Source of the DNA: Pacificibacter maritimus
GTDB taxonomy: Bacteria; Pseudomonadota; Alphaproteobacteria; Rhodobacterales; Rhodobacteraceae
Assembly (NCBI RefSeq): GCF_003814915.1
Contig: NZ_RKQK01000001.1
Coordinates: 450,031-514,030 of the forward strand
Direction of reading: 5' to 3'
DNA length: 64,000 bases
Numbering within the stretch: position 1 is the stretch's first letter; every line of letters begins with the position of its first letter. The notes under the pieces were generated by a model that saw only the letters and a program-made list of their open reading frames with translations, was not told where the DNA came from and ran no database searches. Below are positions 1-7,745 of the stretch, one piece after another. The position numbers and the translations under genes are program-made.

Positions 1-358
1 TGCAGAAATGTTGATCGCAGGCAAGGCTGATCCGCTTTTTCTGCCCTTGATGGCGCGTTTTACAACCACGATTGAACCCACTTTGCCCCGCGAAGGCTTG
101 ATTGAAACGAAACGTCAAGTCGCAGATCAAATGGAACGATTTGCAGCGCGATTGGTCAAAACACGCGGGTTAGAACACCGCCGCGCTGTAGAATTGGCTC
201 AGGCGTTGTTTGTGGCCTTGCAAGGCGCATCTCATCTTGCAGCAGAGCGCCCCGAACATTTTGACAGCCTGCCCGATGACGTGAAAGACCTGTATTCATT
301 GACCGATTTTGACGATGCCTTTGCACGCGTTGCGCGGTTGATCCTGCGCGGGGCCTAA
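1..358 (+). CDS. C-terminal part of a probable TetR-family regulator (5' end outside window)
   Basis: The reading frame is open from the first bases of the window, so the gene begins upstream; only about the last 118 residues are present. They are predicted to be almost entirely helical, with an acidic and Leu-rich composition and no DNA-binding helix-turn-helix. This fits the ligand-binding C-terminal domain of a TetR/AcrR regulator. The family call is inference from helix content and composition, because the diagnostic N-terminal domain is missing. The gene converges on selO, 35 bp away, with only a weak hairpin between them. Confidence 0.5.
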   Translation, partial: AEMLIAGKADPLFLPLMARFTTTIEPTLPREGLIETKRQVADQMERFAARLVKTRGLEHRRAVELAQALFVALQGASHLAAERPEHFDSLPDDVKDLYSLTDFDDAFARVARLILRGA

Positions 359-393
359 AGGTGCAAGACCCGCGTGGCAATTTGGCCTTGGGT

Positions 394-1806
394 CTAGGTG
401 CCGCAAAAAGTTTGGGGCACAACCTCATCTGGGGTCGGCGCTTTTGTGAGATCAATGTCGTCTGGGGACAAAATACGCGGCTGCGATAGGGCTTTTGCCA
501 AGCGCTGTGCGGGTTTGAAATCACCTGCAATGGCCGCCTGAATGGCCTGTTCCAACCGATGCGTGCGCGGAATGATTTTAGGATTGGCCGCTTGCATCAC
601 CTCTTTGGCATCCGCCAAATCTTTGATGCGCTTTTGCCATAGGTCATGCCAGTGATCAAATTCTGTAGCATTGATAAACTGATCGCGGGCCGCGCCTGAG
701 CTTAATCCTGCAAAGACATTGGTGAAATCTACGCTTTGTTTTTCCATGAGCGTCAAAAGGCTTTGCGCCAATTCCAGATCTTGCTCTGTTGGCTGCGAAA
801 TGCCCAATTTGGCGGCAAACACCGACTTCCATGCGCTTTGAAACAGATCGGGAAACTGGTTTAAGCTTTGCGACAGCATTTCAATTGCGGCTTCCTGACT
901 GCCCAATTCTTCTTGCAACAAAGGCACAAAGCAACTGCCAAGCTGCGCCAAATTCCAGCCCGCGATGTTAGATTGTTGATCAAAAGCATAGCGCCCTTGG
1001 CGGTCGATGGATGAGAATACCGCGTTTGAGGCATATCCATCCACAAAAGCACAGGGACCGTAATCAATGGTTTCTCCTGAAACGGCCATGTTGTCGGTGT
1101 TCATAACGCCATGAACAAATCCCAGCCCCATCCATTTTGCGATCAGTTTGGCTTGGGCTGCGATGATGGCGTCATAGACATCCAGCGTGGTTTTTGCCTG
1201 TGGAAAATGCCGTCTGCGGACGTGATCAACCAAAATCCGCACAGCCTCCACATCTTGGCGCGCACTGAAATATTGAAAGGTGCCAACGCGTATGTGACTT
1301 GCGGCGACCCGTGTCACGACCCCGCCTGGATAGCTGACTTCGCGTTGCACTTTCGCGCCTGTGGCCGTGGCGGCTAGGGCGCGGGTGGTCGGCACATCCA
1401 TCGCGGCCATGAATTCTGACACGATATATTCGCGCAATACAGGCCCCAACCAATTGCGCCCGTCACCGTTGCGTGAATAGGGGGTGCGGCCTGCGCCTTT
1501 GAGTTGGATGTCGAAACGGCCGTTGCTTGTGGCAACTTCACCCAGCAAAATTGCGCGCCCGTCACCCAAACGTGGCACCCAGCCGCCAAATTGATGAGCG
1601 GCATAGACCTGCGCCAAGGGCTCTGCGCCCTCGGGAATGGAATTGCCTGCTAAAATATCGGCGCGTTCAGACCAATCAGACAGGCCCAAAGTTTTGGCCA
1701 GTTCCGCGTTGAACAGAATGATTTCGGGCTGTGGCACTGGATCGGGATCGACTTTTGAGAAAAAGCGATCGGGAAGGCGGGCATAGCTGTTGTCGAAGTC
1801 TACCAT
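394..1806 (-). CDS. selO: SelO family protein adenylyltransferase (YdiU/UPF0061)
   Basis: At 470 residues the protein has the usual length for SelO, a pseudokinase-fold enzyme known to transfer AMP to Ser/Thr/Tyr of target proteins in redox stress. Visible hallmarks are the GRTPYSRNGDGR segment around residue 105, the R-x-A-A-S-H-I-R-V-G stretch, and the HGVMNTDNM / DYGPCAF catalytic region. It ends in Cys-Gly-Thr, with Cys third from the end, which is the place of selenocysteine in human SelO. It lies 39 bp downstream of the nucleoside hydrolase on the same strand and may be co-transcribed. The physiological targets cannot be read from the sequence. Confidence 0.93.
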   Translation of the reverse strand: MVDFDNSYARLPDRFFSKVDPDPVPQPEIILFNAELAKTLGLSDWSERADILAGNSIPEGAEPLAQVYAAHQFGGWVPRLGDGRAILLGEVATSNGRFDIQLKGAGRTPYSRNGDGRNWLGPVLREYIVSEFMAAMDVPTTRALAATATGAKVQREVSYPGGVVTRVAASHIRVGTFQYFSARQDVEAVRILVDHVRRRHFPQAKTTLDVYDAIIAAQAKLIAKWMGLGFVHGVMNTDNMAVSGETIDYGPCAFVDGYASNAVFSSIDRQGRYAFDQQSNIAGWNLAQLGSCFVPLLQEELGSQEAAIEMLSQSLNQFPDLFQSAWKSVFAAKLGISQPTEQDLELAQSLLTLMEKQSVDFTNVFAGLSSGAARDQFINATEFDHWHDLWQKRIKDLADAKEVMQAANPKIIPRTHRLEQAIQAAIAGDFKPAQRLAKALSQPRILSPDDIDLTKAPTPDEVVPQTFCGT

Positions 1807-1845
1807 CGGGGCGAATGTCCTGTCGATGAAGGGGCGGGCGCGTGT

Positions 1846-2784
1846 TTAGAGCTTGGCGATTTCGCTGGTCAAAAGGTCGAAAAAGCCATCCGCATCCACA
1901 TCGCCGATAAAGGTCGCATTTGGTGCGCGATCGGTCACGCCCCACCAATCCGCCACGGTCATGCCGCGCGTTAATTCGGATTTGGTTTCGATTTCGACAT
2001 TGATAAAGCGCCCCGTGAAAAGCTCGGGTTTGATCACATAGGCGATCACGGTCGGGTCATGCAAAGGACCGCCCGCAGAGCCGTATTTTTCAATGTCAAA
2101 GCGTTCAAAGAAATCCATCCAGCCGATCACCACATCGCCCAAATGCCCCATGGCCTTAAAGGGAATGAGGCGCTCTTTGGTGACCAAGGCTTTATGGGTC
2201 ACATCCAGCGGCAAAACGGTGAGTTTTGCGCCAGATTTAAACACAATATCAGCGGCTTCTGGATCGACATAGATGTTGAATTCCGCCGCAGGTGTGATGT
2301 TGCCCACTTCGAAATAAGCGCCCCCCATCAAGACAATTTCTTGCACACGTTCAATGATATCAGGTGCGCGTTCAAAGGCCGTTGCAATATTTGTCAAAGG
2401 GCCAAGCGGGCATAAAGTGACTGTGCCGCTGGGTTCATTGCGCAGGGTTTCGATAATGAAATCAACGCCGTGTGTGTCTTGCGCTTGCAGTGTTGGTGCA
2501 GGCAGTTCGATACCGTCCAAACCTGACTCGCCATGCACATGTTCGGCTGTCACAAGTTTTTGCGCCAAGGGGCGATCACAGCCAGCAAAGACTTTGACAT
2601 CGCGGCGTCCTGCCACTTCGCAGACTTTTAAAGCGTTGGTTGTGGTCAGCGCCAAAGGCACATTGCCCGCGACAGTTGTGATCCCTAAAACATCAATCTC
2701 TGGCGATCCCAAAGCCAGCAAAATGGCCACGGCGTCATCTTGGCCAGGATCGGTGTCGATGATGATTTTACGTAACTGTGCCAT
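1846..2784 (-). CDS. Inosine-uridine type nucleoside hydrolase
   Basis: The N-terminus carries the calcium-binding signature IIDTDPGQDD of the IunH/RihA family, which cleaves ribonucleosides to free base and ribose in salvage. The central LMGGAYFEVGNITPAAEFN block and the late HDPTVIAY motif supply further metal and substrate residues. I place the start at the second Met (MAQLRK). It has AAGGA seven bases upstream, while the start seven codons earlier has no clear ribosome site. The product is then 312 residues, normal for the family. Base specificity is not predictable. It is followed by selO on the same strand. Confidence 0.92.
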   Translation of the reverse strand: MAQLRKIIIDTDPGQDDAVAILLALGSPEIDVLGITTVAGNVPLALTTTNALKVCEVAGRRDVKVFAGCDRPLAQKLVTAEHVHGESGLDGIELPAPTLQAQDTHGVDFIIETLRNEPSGTVTLCPLGPLTNIATAFERAPDIIERVQEIVLMGGAYFEVGNITPAAEFNIYVDPEAADIVFKSGAKLTVLPLDVTHKALVTKERLIPFKAMGHLGDVVIGWMDFFERFDIEKYGSAGGPLHDPTVIAYVIKPELFTGRFINVEIETKSELTRGMTVADWWGVTDRAPNATFIGDVDADGFFDLLTSEIAKL

Positions 2785-2847
2785 GGGCAATCCTTGCGTG
2801 GTCAAAGGTCGAATGGGCGTGGAAATATGCGGTGAAATATGCGGTGA

Positions 2848-3348
2848 TCAGCGGCGAATAACACGGCTGCCATTTGAGGCGCGCACGGTGATCGTTGAGA
2901 TATTTTGCAAATCGCGGTCTTGGATTGTGCGCGCGACAGTGATTTTGCGCTGCGCTTCATTGCCGATCGCTGTGACTTTGCTGGGGGCACGCAGACGGAA
3001 ATCAAGCAGTAATTCTGCGGGGTTATCTGTTTCGATGCGCACCAGTTCTGCGTCATAATAGCCTAAACTGGGCACAAGGCCCGTCGCTGTCACAATCGCG
3101 CCAGAGGCTGATTTAACGATGGAAACATCCGCCAAGCTGGGCACCAAAAGGCGCGTGTCTTGGAATTCAGGATAGCCGCGTTTGGGGGCCAAGGTTGGCA
3201 CGACCGTGACCTTTTGACCTTGCTGTGTTGCGGGCACAGCTTGGGACGGGCCGAACCAATTCACAGGGTTTAAGCGCGATGTGCCAAAGCTGGCGCATCC
3301 ACTGAGCAGCGACAGAGCCAAAGCTGTCATAATCACCTGTCGTTGCAT
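2848..3348 (-). CDS. Small lipoprotein of unknown function
   Basis: The 166-residue product starts with a short basic n-region, a hydrophobic stretch and the lipobox Leu-Ser-Gly-Cys at about residues 15-18. It should therefore be lipidated on Cys18 and exported. The mature part has a Pro/Val-rich linker, then an apparent beta-rich domain with basic residues at the end (SRVIRR). I do not recognise a named family; similar proteins without known function occur in Rhodobacterales. It diverges from sufE with a 154-bp shared upstream region, and lies 63 bp upstream of the nucleoside hydrolase on the same strand. Confidence 0.75.
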   Translation of the reverse strand: MQRQVIMTALALSLLSGCASFGTSRLNPVNWFGPSQAVPATQQGQKVTVVPTLAPKRGYPEFQDTRLLVPSLADVSIVKSASGAIVTATGLVPSLGYYDAELVRIETDNPAELLLDFRLRAPSKVTAIGNEAQRKITVARTIQDRDLQNISTITVRASNGSRVIRR

Positions 3349-3502
3349 CTTGTCTCTCCTAAAAATAACTTAACTTGGCTATCGCACTTCATATCTTTTG
3401 AAAAGGATTTGCAAGGGCAAGTCACGTGTTTTGGCGGCTCGGCGCTGGACCTAAGTCGCACAAAGGCCTATGTGAAGCATAAGATAAAATCAGGAGACCC
3501 CG

Positions 3503-3931
3503 ATGGCCAACGAGACCTTTGAAGAGCTTGCCGAGACGTTCGAATTTTTGGACGATTGGGAAGATCGCTACCGTCATGTTATCGACATGGGCAAAGCCTT
3601 TGCGCCGCTGGACGAGGCCTTTAAAGTGCCTGCGACCAAGGTTGAGGGCTGCGCCTCGCAGGTTTGGCTGGTCACATCATTTGACGGGCAGGGGCCTGAT
3701 GCGGTTTTGGGATTTCAAGGCGCATCTGATGCGATGATCGTGCAGGGGCTTATCGCTGTTTTGCACGCGCTTTACGCAGGTCTGACCGCAAAAGAGGTTG
3801 GCGAAGTTGATGCATTGGCCGAATTGGGCCGTTTGGGGTTAAACGATCACCTGTCTGCCCAGCGATCCAACGGGCTGCGGGCGATGTTGGCGCGTATTCA
3901 AGAAAACGCAGCCATCGAAGCGGCGCGTTAA
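3503..3931 (+). CDS. sufE: SufE family cysteine desulfuration protein
   Basis: This 142-residue protein matches SufE, which accepts persulfide sulfur from the cysteine desulfurase SufS for iron-sulfur cluster assembly. The active-site Cys is at residue 50 in the KVEGCASQVW motif, equivalent to Cys51 of E. coli SufE. A GAGACC stretch lies upstream of the ATG. No suf cluster genes are adjacent, so it is encoded alone, which is common in this group. Its end overlaps the convergent DUF1638 gene by 4 bp. Confidence 0.95.
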   Translation: MANETFEELAETFEFLDDWEDRYRHVIDMGKAFAPLDEAFKVPATKVEGCASQVWLVTSFDGQGPDAVLGFQGASDAMIVQGLIAVLHALYAGLTAKEVGEVDALAELGRLGLNDHLSAQRSNGLRAMLARIQENAAIEAAR

Positions 3932-4578
3932 GCGCGTTTGCCTAAGAAACCAGTCAATTCGCCATATCCTGTCTGGCGCAGATCAAACTTCAGCCCCAGC
4001 CGTGCGGCGCAGTCTTTCGCGGTTTGAACCAAAGCTGGATCATCGGTTTGCGCTAAATAGACCAGCGTTTCGTAATTTCCGAAATACATATCCCGCAGGT
4101 CGGGGTAGCGGTCTAGGCCGAGTGGTTTCCAGACAAATGCATCGAATTGGCGGGCCAGAAAGTCAGTTAGAAAAAAGCTGGTGACCTCGCCGCGCTCCAA
4201 AAACTGCGTCGTGCCGTCAAAAAAGGCGTAACAATGCGGGCTGTCGATCATTTCGACCCCCAAACGGGCGCAGACGCTTTGCAATTGCCCCCCAGTGCCG
4301 CAATCTCCGTAAGCCACAAGAATGTGGTCATAGTCATCTTTGTGTTTGTTTACAGCATCTTCGACGGCTTTGGGTATGTCATGAGGGGTGTTGTGCAAGA
4401 TCGCAGGGAGGCAGGTCAGCGTCAGATGTTCCAAACCGTTGGCATCAATAATTGCCAATATTTCGCGCGCCAAAGCCCCGCAAGCAATGACCAAAGTTTT
4501 CCCCGCGCCGACAGATGACAGGCCTTGATCGCGCAGGCTGTCATCTGTGATGTCGCGGGGTTTCAGGTCTTGTGACAC
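3928..4578 (-). CDS. DUF1638 protein, probable accessory factor of the corrinoid methyltransferase system
   Basis: The 216-residue product belongs to DUF1638. It contains the family-like segments LPAILHNTPHDIP and AYGDCGTGGQL, with Cys and His residues that could bind metal or cobalamin. It starts only 6 bp after the corrinoid protein gene and is surely co-transcribed with it. DUF1638 proteins are repeatedly found beside corrinoid proteins and methyltransferases, so a role in methyl transfer or corrinoid handling is likely. No reaction has been shown that I can cite from the sequence. There is no signal peptide, so it is cytoplasmic. Confidence 0.85.
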   Translation of the reverse strand: MSQDLKPRDITDDSLRDQGLSSVGAGKTLVIACGALAREILAIIDANGLEHLTLTCLPAILHNTPHDIPKAVEDAVNKHKDDYDHILVAYGDCGTGGQLQSVCARLGVEMIDSPHCYAFFDGTTQFLERGEVTSFFLTDFLARQFDAFVWKPLGLDRYPDLRDMYFGNYETLVYLAQTDDPALVQTAKDCAARLGLKFDLRQTGYGELTGFLGKRA

Positions 4579-4584
4579 GTTGGG

Positions 4585-5280
4585 TTAGGCTTGGTTGTGC
4601 TTGCGCAGCATAAACGACTTGGCCGTTTCAACAGCGATTGCAGCATCATCACAATAGGCATCTGCGCCGATCGCGGTGCCAAATTCTTCATTCAAAGGGG
4701 CGCCGCCCACCAATACGATGTAGTCATCGCGCTTGCCCATTTCTTTCAGTTGATCAATCACGACCTTCATATAGGGCATTGTGGTGGTCAAAAGCGCTGA
4801 CATGCCGATGATATCGCAGCCTTCATTGATGGCGGTATTGATGTAATCTTCGGCGGGGTTGTTGATGCCCAAATCGATGATTTCAAAGCCTGCGCCTTCC
4901 ATCATCATCGCAACAAGGTTTTTGCCGATGTCGTGGATATCGCCTTTGACGGTTCCAATGACCATTTTGCCCATTTTGGGCGCGCCTGTTTCCACCAAAA
5001 GCGGTTTCAAAATCGCCATGCCGCCCTTCATAGCTTGGGCCGCGCGCAGCACTTCTGGGACAAATAAAATTCCATCGCGGAAATCATCGCCAACGATCTG
5101 CATGCCCAGCACCAAAGACTTGGTCAGAATATCGTAAGGCACCCAGCCGCGTTCAAGCAAAATGCCCACGGCCTCTTCGATTTCGTCTTTCAGACCATCG
5201 TAAAGGTCATCCATCATCTGTTCGACCAATTCCGCATCATTGAGCTCAGAGAGAATTAGATCGTCGCCTTGATCAGACAT
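4585..5280 (-). CDS. Corrinoid (cobalamin-binding) methyl carrier protein
   Basis: The N-terminal 90 residues form a helical methionine-synthase B12-binding cap. The rest is a Rossmann-like cobalamin domain with the lower-ligand motif GDIHDIGKN, in which His coordinates cobalt, and the LVGGAPLN stretch near the end. The MSDQ start has AAGGAA at good spacing; an upstream TTG-type extension is unlikely. At about 231 residues it matches stand-alone corrinoid proteins of methyltransferase systems. With the homocysteine methyltransferase at 6546-7556 it probably supplies two parts of a split MetH-like methionine synthase, whose methyl-folate domain would be elsewhere. The partnership is inference from neighbourhood and domain content. 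Confidence 0.9.
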   Translation of the reverse strand: MSDQGDDLILSELNDAELVEQMMDDLYDGLKDEIEEAVGILLERGWVPYDILTKSLVLGMQIVGDDFRDGILFVPEVLRAAQAMKGGMAILKPLLVETGAPKMGKMVIGTVKGDIHDIGKNLVAMMMEGAGFEIIDLGINNPAEDYINTAINEGCDIIGMSALLTTTMPYMKVVIDQLKEMGKRDDYIVLVGGAPLNEEFGTAIGADAYCDDAAIAVETAKSFMLRKHNQA

Positions 5281-5380
5281 AATGTGTTCCTTTTGGTCCA
5301 GCACATTTCACAGCGTGCTTTTGATAAATTTGAGATAGCGCAGCCCGAGGGGCTTGGCAAATGTTCTCATTTTGTTCTAG

Positions 5381-6493
5381 ATGTTGAGTATGACATATGA
5401 TTCCACACTTCCACTGGGGCCAGCCCTGCCGCTCGGGATGAAACCCAAGGCCCGCGGATCGGCCAGCAATGCGGTCAGCCGTTTTGAACGGCTGGCGCGT
5501 GAAACTTATATCGATGGCTGGGATAGTCCTTTTGAAGACTTCAGCCCGAACACCACAACGGTGGATGAAAGGCCGCGCAAAGTGATCACGCGCAACAGCA
5601 GTCCTGACCTGCCGTTTGATCGGTCGGTCAACCCCTATCGGGGCTGCGAACACGGGTGCAGCTATTGCTTTGCGCGACCGACTCATGCCTATTTGGGGCT
5701 GTCTGCAGGGCTTGATTTCGAGACGCATCTGACACGCAAAAAGGGCGCTGCCGATGTTTTGGCGCGCGAATTGTCGGCGCGGTCTTATAGTGCGCAGCCC
5801 ATCGCGATTGGCACAAACACCGATCCCTACCAACCGATCGAAAAACGTGACCGCGTGATGCGAGATATTTTGCAAGTCTTGAGTGACCATAATCACCCAG
5901 TTTCCATCACCACCAAAGGCACTTTGATCGAACGCGATATCGACCTTTTGCGCCCCATGGCACAAAAAGGTCTGGCCCATGTGGGGATTTCTGTCACCAC
6001 TTTGGGATCGGGTCTGTCGCGTCAATTGGAACCGCGCGCCCCTGCGCCTGCACGGCGTTTGAAAACCATCCGCATGCTGAGTGACGCTGGAATCCCTGTG
6101 CGCGCCATGGTCGCCCCCGTTATTCCTGCTTTGACCGATCACGAACTCGAAGCCATTGTTGCGGCCTGCGCGCAAAACGGGGCCAAATCTGCGACCTATA
6201 TTATGTTGCGTCTGCCACTCGAAGTTGCGCCTTTGTTTCAAGACTGGCTGCACAGCCATGTGCCTGATCGGGCGGCGCGGGTGATGAAGCGCGTGCGTGA
6301 ATTGAACGGCGGCAAAGACTACAACTCTGATTTCGCCACCCGCATGAAAGGCAAGGGGGAGTGGGCTGATCTGATGGCGCAGCGTTTTGCGCTTGCGCTG
6401 AGCCGCAACAATTTGACCACGGACTTGCCACGGCTGCGCTGCGACATGTTTCGCGTGCCCGCCAAGGCTGGCGACCAATTGTCGTTGTTCTGA
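5381..6493 (+). CDS. PA0069 family radical SAM protein
   Basis: The 370-residue protein has the radical-SAM cluster motif CEHGCSYC near residue 90, just after the NPYRGCEHG block typical of the PA0069 / spore-photoproduct-lyase-like group. It continues into a TIM-barrel-like domain with TKGTLIERDIDLL and GISVTTL strands. The substrate is unknown. It is inserted between, and transcribed opposite to, two genes for homocysteine methylation. It shares a 100-bp divergent promoter region with the corrinoid gene. A second in-frame Met at residue 4 is an equally good start, as neither has a clear ribosome site. Confidence 0.9.
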   Translation: MLSMTYDSTLPLGPALPLGMKPKARGSASNAVSRFERLARETYIDGWDSPFEDFSPNTTTVDERPRKVITRNSSPDLPFDRSVNPYRGCEHGCSYCFARPTHAYLGLSAGLDFETHLTRKKGAADVLARELSARSYSAQPIAIGTNTDPYQPIEKRDRVMRDILQVLSDHNHPVSITTKGTLIERDIDLLRPMAQKGLAHVGISVTTLGSGLSRQLEPRAPAPARRLKTIRMLSDAGIPVRAMVAPVIPALTDHELEAIVAACAQNGAKSATYIMLRLPLEVAPLFQDWLHSHVPDRAARVMKRVRELNGGKDYNSDFATRMKGKGEWADLMAQRFALALSRNNLTTDLPRLRCDMFRVPAKAGDQLSLF

Positions 6494-6545
6494 CGATGCG
6501 GTGCTGCGCGACCAAGACAGGGCCATGACGCGGTTCTCCGATGCT

Positions 6546-7556
6546 TTAACGGCGACGACGCGAGGATCGATCGCGTTTTGGACCTTTGTCATCTGTGCCG
6601 TCTGAAGGCGATGAAAATCCGCCCAGTTTTTCTACGATGGCTTCCAAGGTCGGGCGCGCATTTTTAGGACGCGTTTCCAAAGCTTCGCGCATGGCACGCA
6701 GGTGTTCGGGGGTGGTGCCGCAACAGCCGCCAATGATCTGCGCGCCTGCATCGCGTGCCAGACAGGCATAATCGGCCATCAATTCTGGTGTGCCATCATA
6801 GTGGATGTGGCCTTCGTGATATTTCGGGATGCCCGCGTTGCCTTTGGCGATGATCGGACGGCCCGTTGCTTGGGCGGAAAATCCCAAAACTGTACGCAAC
6901 AAATCTGATGAGCCCACACCACAATTCGCGCCGTAAGCCACGGGCGGGTTTTCGATTTTCTCAACCAAGTTTGCCAATTCTGACGATGTGACGCCCATCA
7001 TTGTGCGCCCAGCTGTGTCGAAAGACATGGTGCCTGCCCATGGCATACCTGCCAAACGCGCGCCTTCTGCTGCGGCACGGTATTCTTCGGGGGCTGAAAT
7101 TGTTTCGATCCAAAGCACATCAGCGCCACCTGCTTTTAGACCTTCGGCTTGTTCGTGGAACATTTCGACCGCATCGGAAAATGTCAAAGTGCCAGTGGGT
7201 TCCATGATGTCGCCTGTTGGCCCAACGGAGCCTGCGACCACAACGGTGCGACCAGCTTTGTCAGCCACATTGCGACCGATTTCGGCAGCAGCTTTGTTGA
7301 GTTCATGGACACGCGATTGCGAGTCGTGCAGTTTTAATCGTGATGCATTGCCACCAAACGAATTGGTAAGAAAAATATCAGAACCAGCGTTCACCGCGCC
7401 TTCGTAAAGCTTTACGATGTTTTCAGGCTTGTCGACATTCCACAGTTCAGGGGCGTCGCCAGACTGCAACCCCATGTTAAACAAGGCTGTGCCCGTTGCG
7501 CCATCAGTTAAAAGCCAGTCACGTTCGTTAAGAAGTCGCGTCAATGCGTCTGTCAT
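6546..7556 (-). CDS. bmt: Zn-dependent homocysteine S-methyltransferase (Bmt / MetH module 1)
   Basis: The 336-residue protein has the homocysteine methyltransferase barrel beginning with LLTDGATGTALF. The zinc ligands lie in GANCGVG (about residue 209) and GGCCGTT (about residue 277). Families with this layout include betaine-homocysteine methyltransferase and the first module of cobalamin-dependent MetH. The nearby corrinoid protein favours the second role, with methyl-cobalamin as donor and methionine as product. The last 15 residues form an unusual Arg/Ser-rich tail (RDRSSRRRR) that is not part of the catalytic fold. I found no SAM, SAH or cobalamin riboswitch in the 190 bp upstream. Confidence 0.9.
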   Translation of the reverse strand: MTDALTRLLNERDWLLTDGATGTALFNMGLQSGDAPELWNVDKPENIVKLYEGAVNAGSDIFLTNSFGGNASRLKLHDSQSRVHELNKAAAEIGRNVADKAGRTVVVAGSVGPTGDIMEPTGTLTFSDAVEMFHEQAEGLKAGGADVLWIETISAPEEYRAAAEGARLAGMPWAGTMSFDTAGRTMMGVTSSELANLVEKIENPPVAYGANCGVGSSDLLRTVLGFSAQATGRPIIAKGNAGIPKYHEGHIHYDGTPELMADYACLARDAGAQIIGGCCGTTPEHLRAMREALETRPKNARPTLEAIVEKLGGFSSPSDGTDDKGPKRDRSSRRRR

Positions 7557-7745
7557 GGGTCTATCCGGTCATTTGGGCTGCGATTAAAACGCAGGCGAGA
7601 AGGGGCGCACAGCTTAGGGCGGCACCCGCATGATTTTGCAAGGGTTTGCCAGATGTAAGCCTGTGAAGCAAATTTATTCAGATCATAAAGATTATGAATT
7701 TCGCACAGCAATGACCTTGGGCAAGAAAAAGCCTCTGTGCGACGA

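Noticed and set aside
5273-6592. 439-residue open frame on the minus strand
   Set aside because: It lies wholly antisense to the clear radical SAM gene, is rich in His/Arg/Gln as expected of a shadow frame, and has no recognisable motif.
7557-7745. Possible SAM, SAH or cobalamin riboswitch upstream of the homocysteine methyltransferase
   Set aside because: I looked for the conserved cobalamin box and for SAM-II-like core sequences on the minus strand and did not find them.
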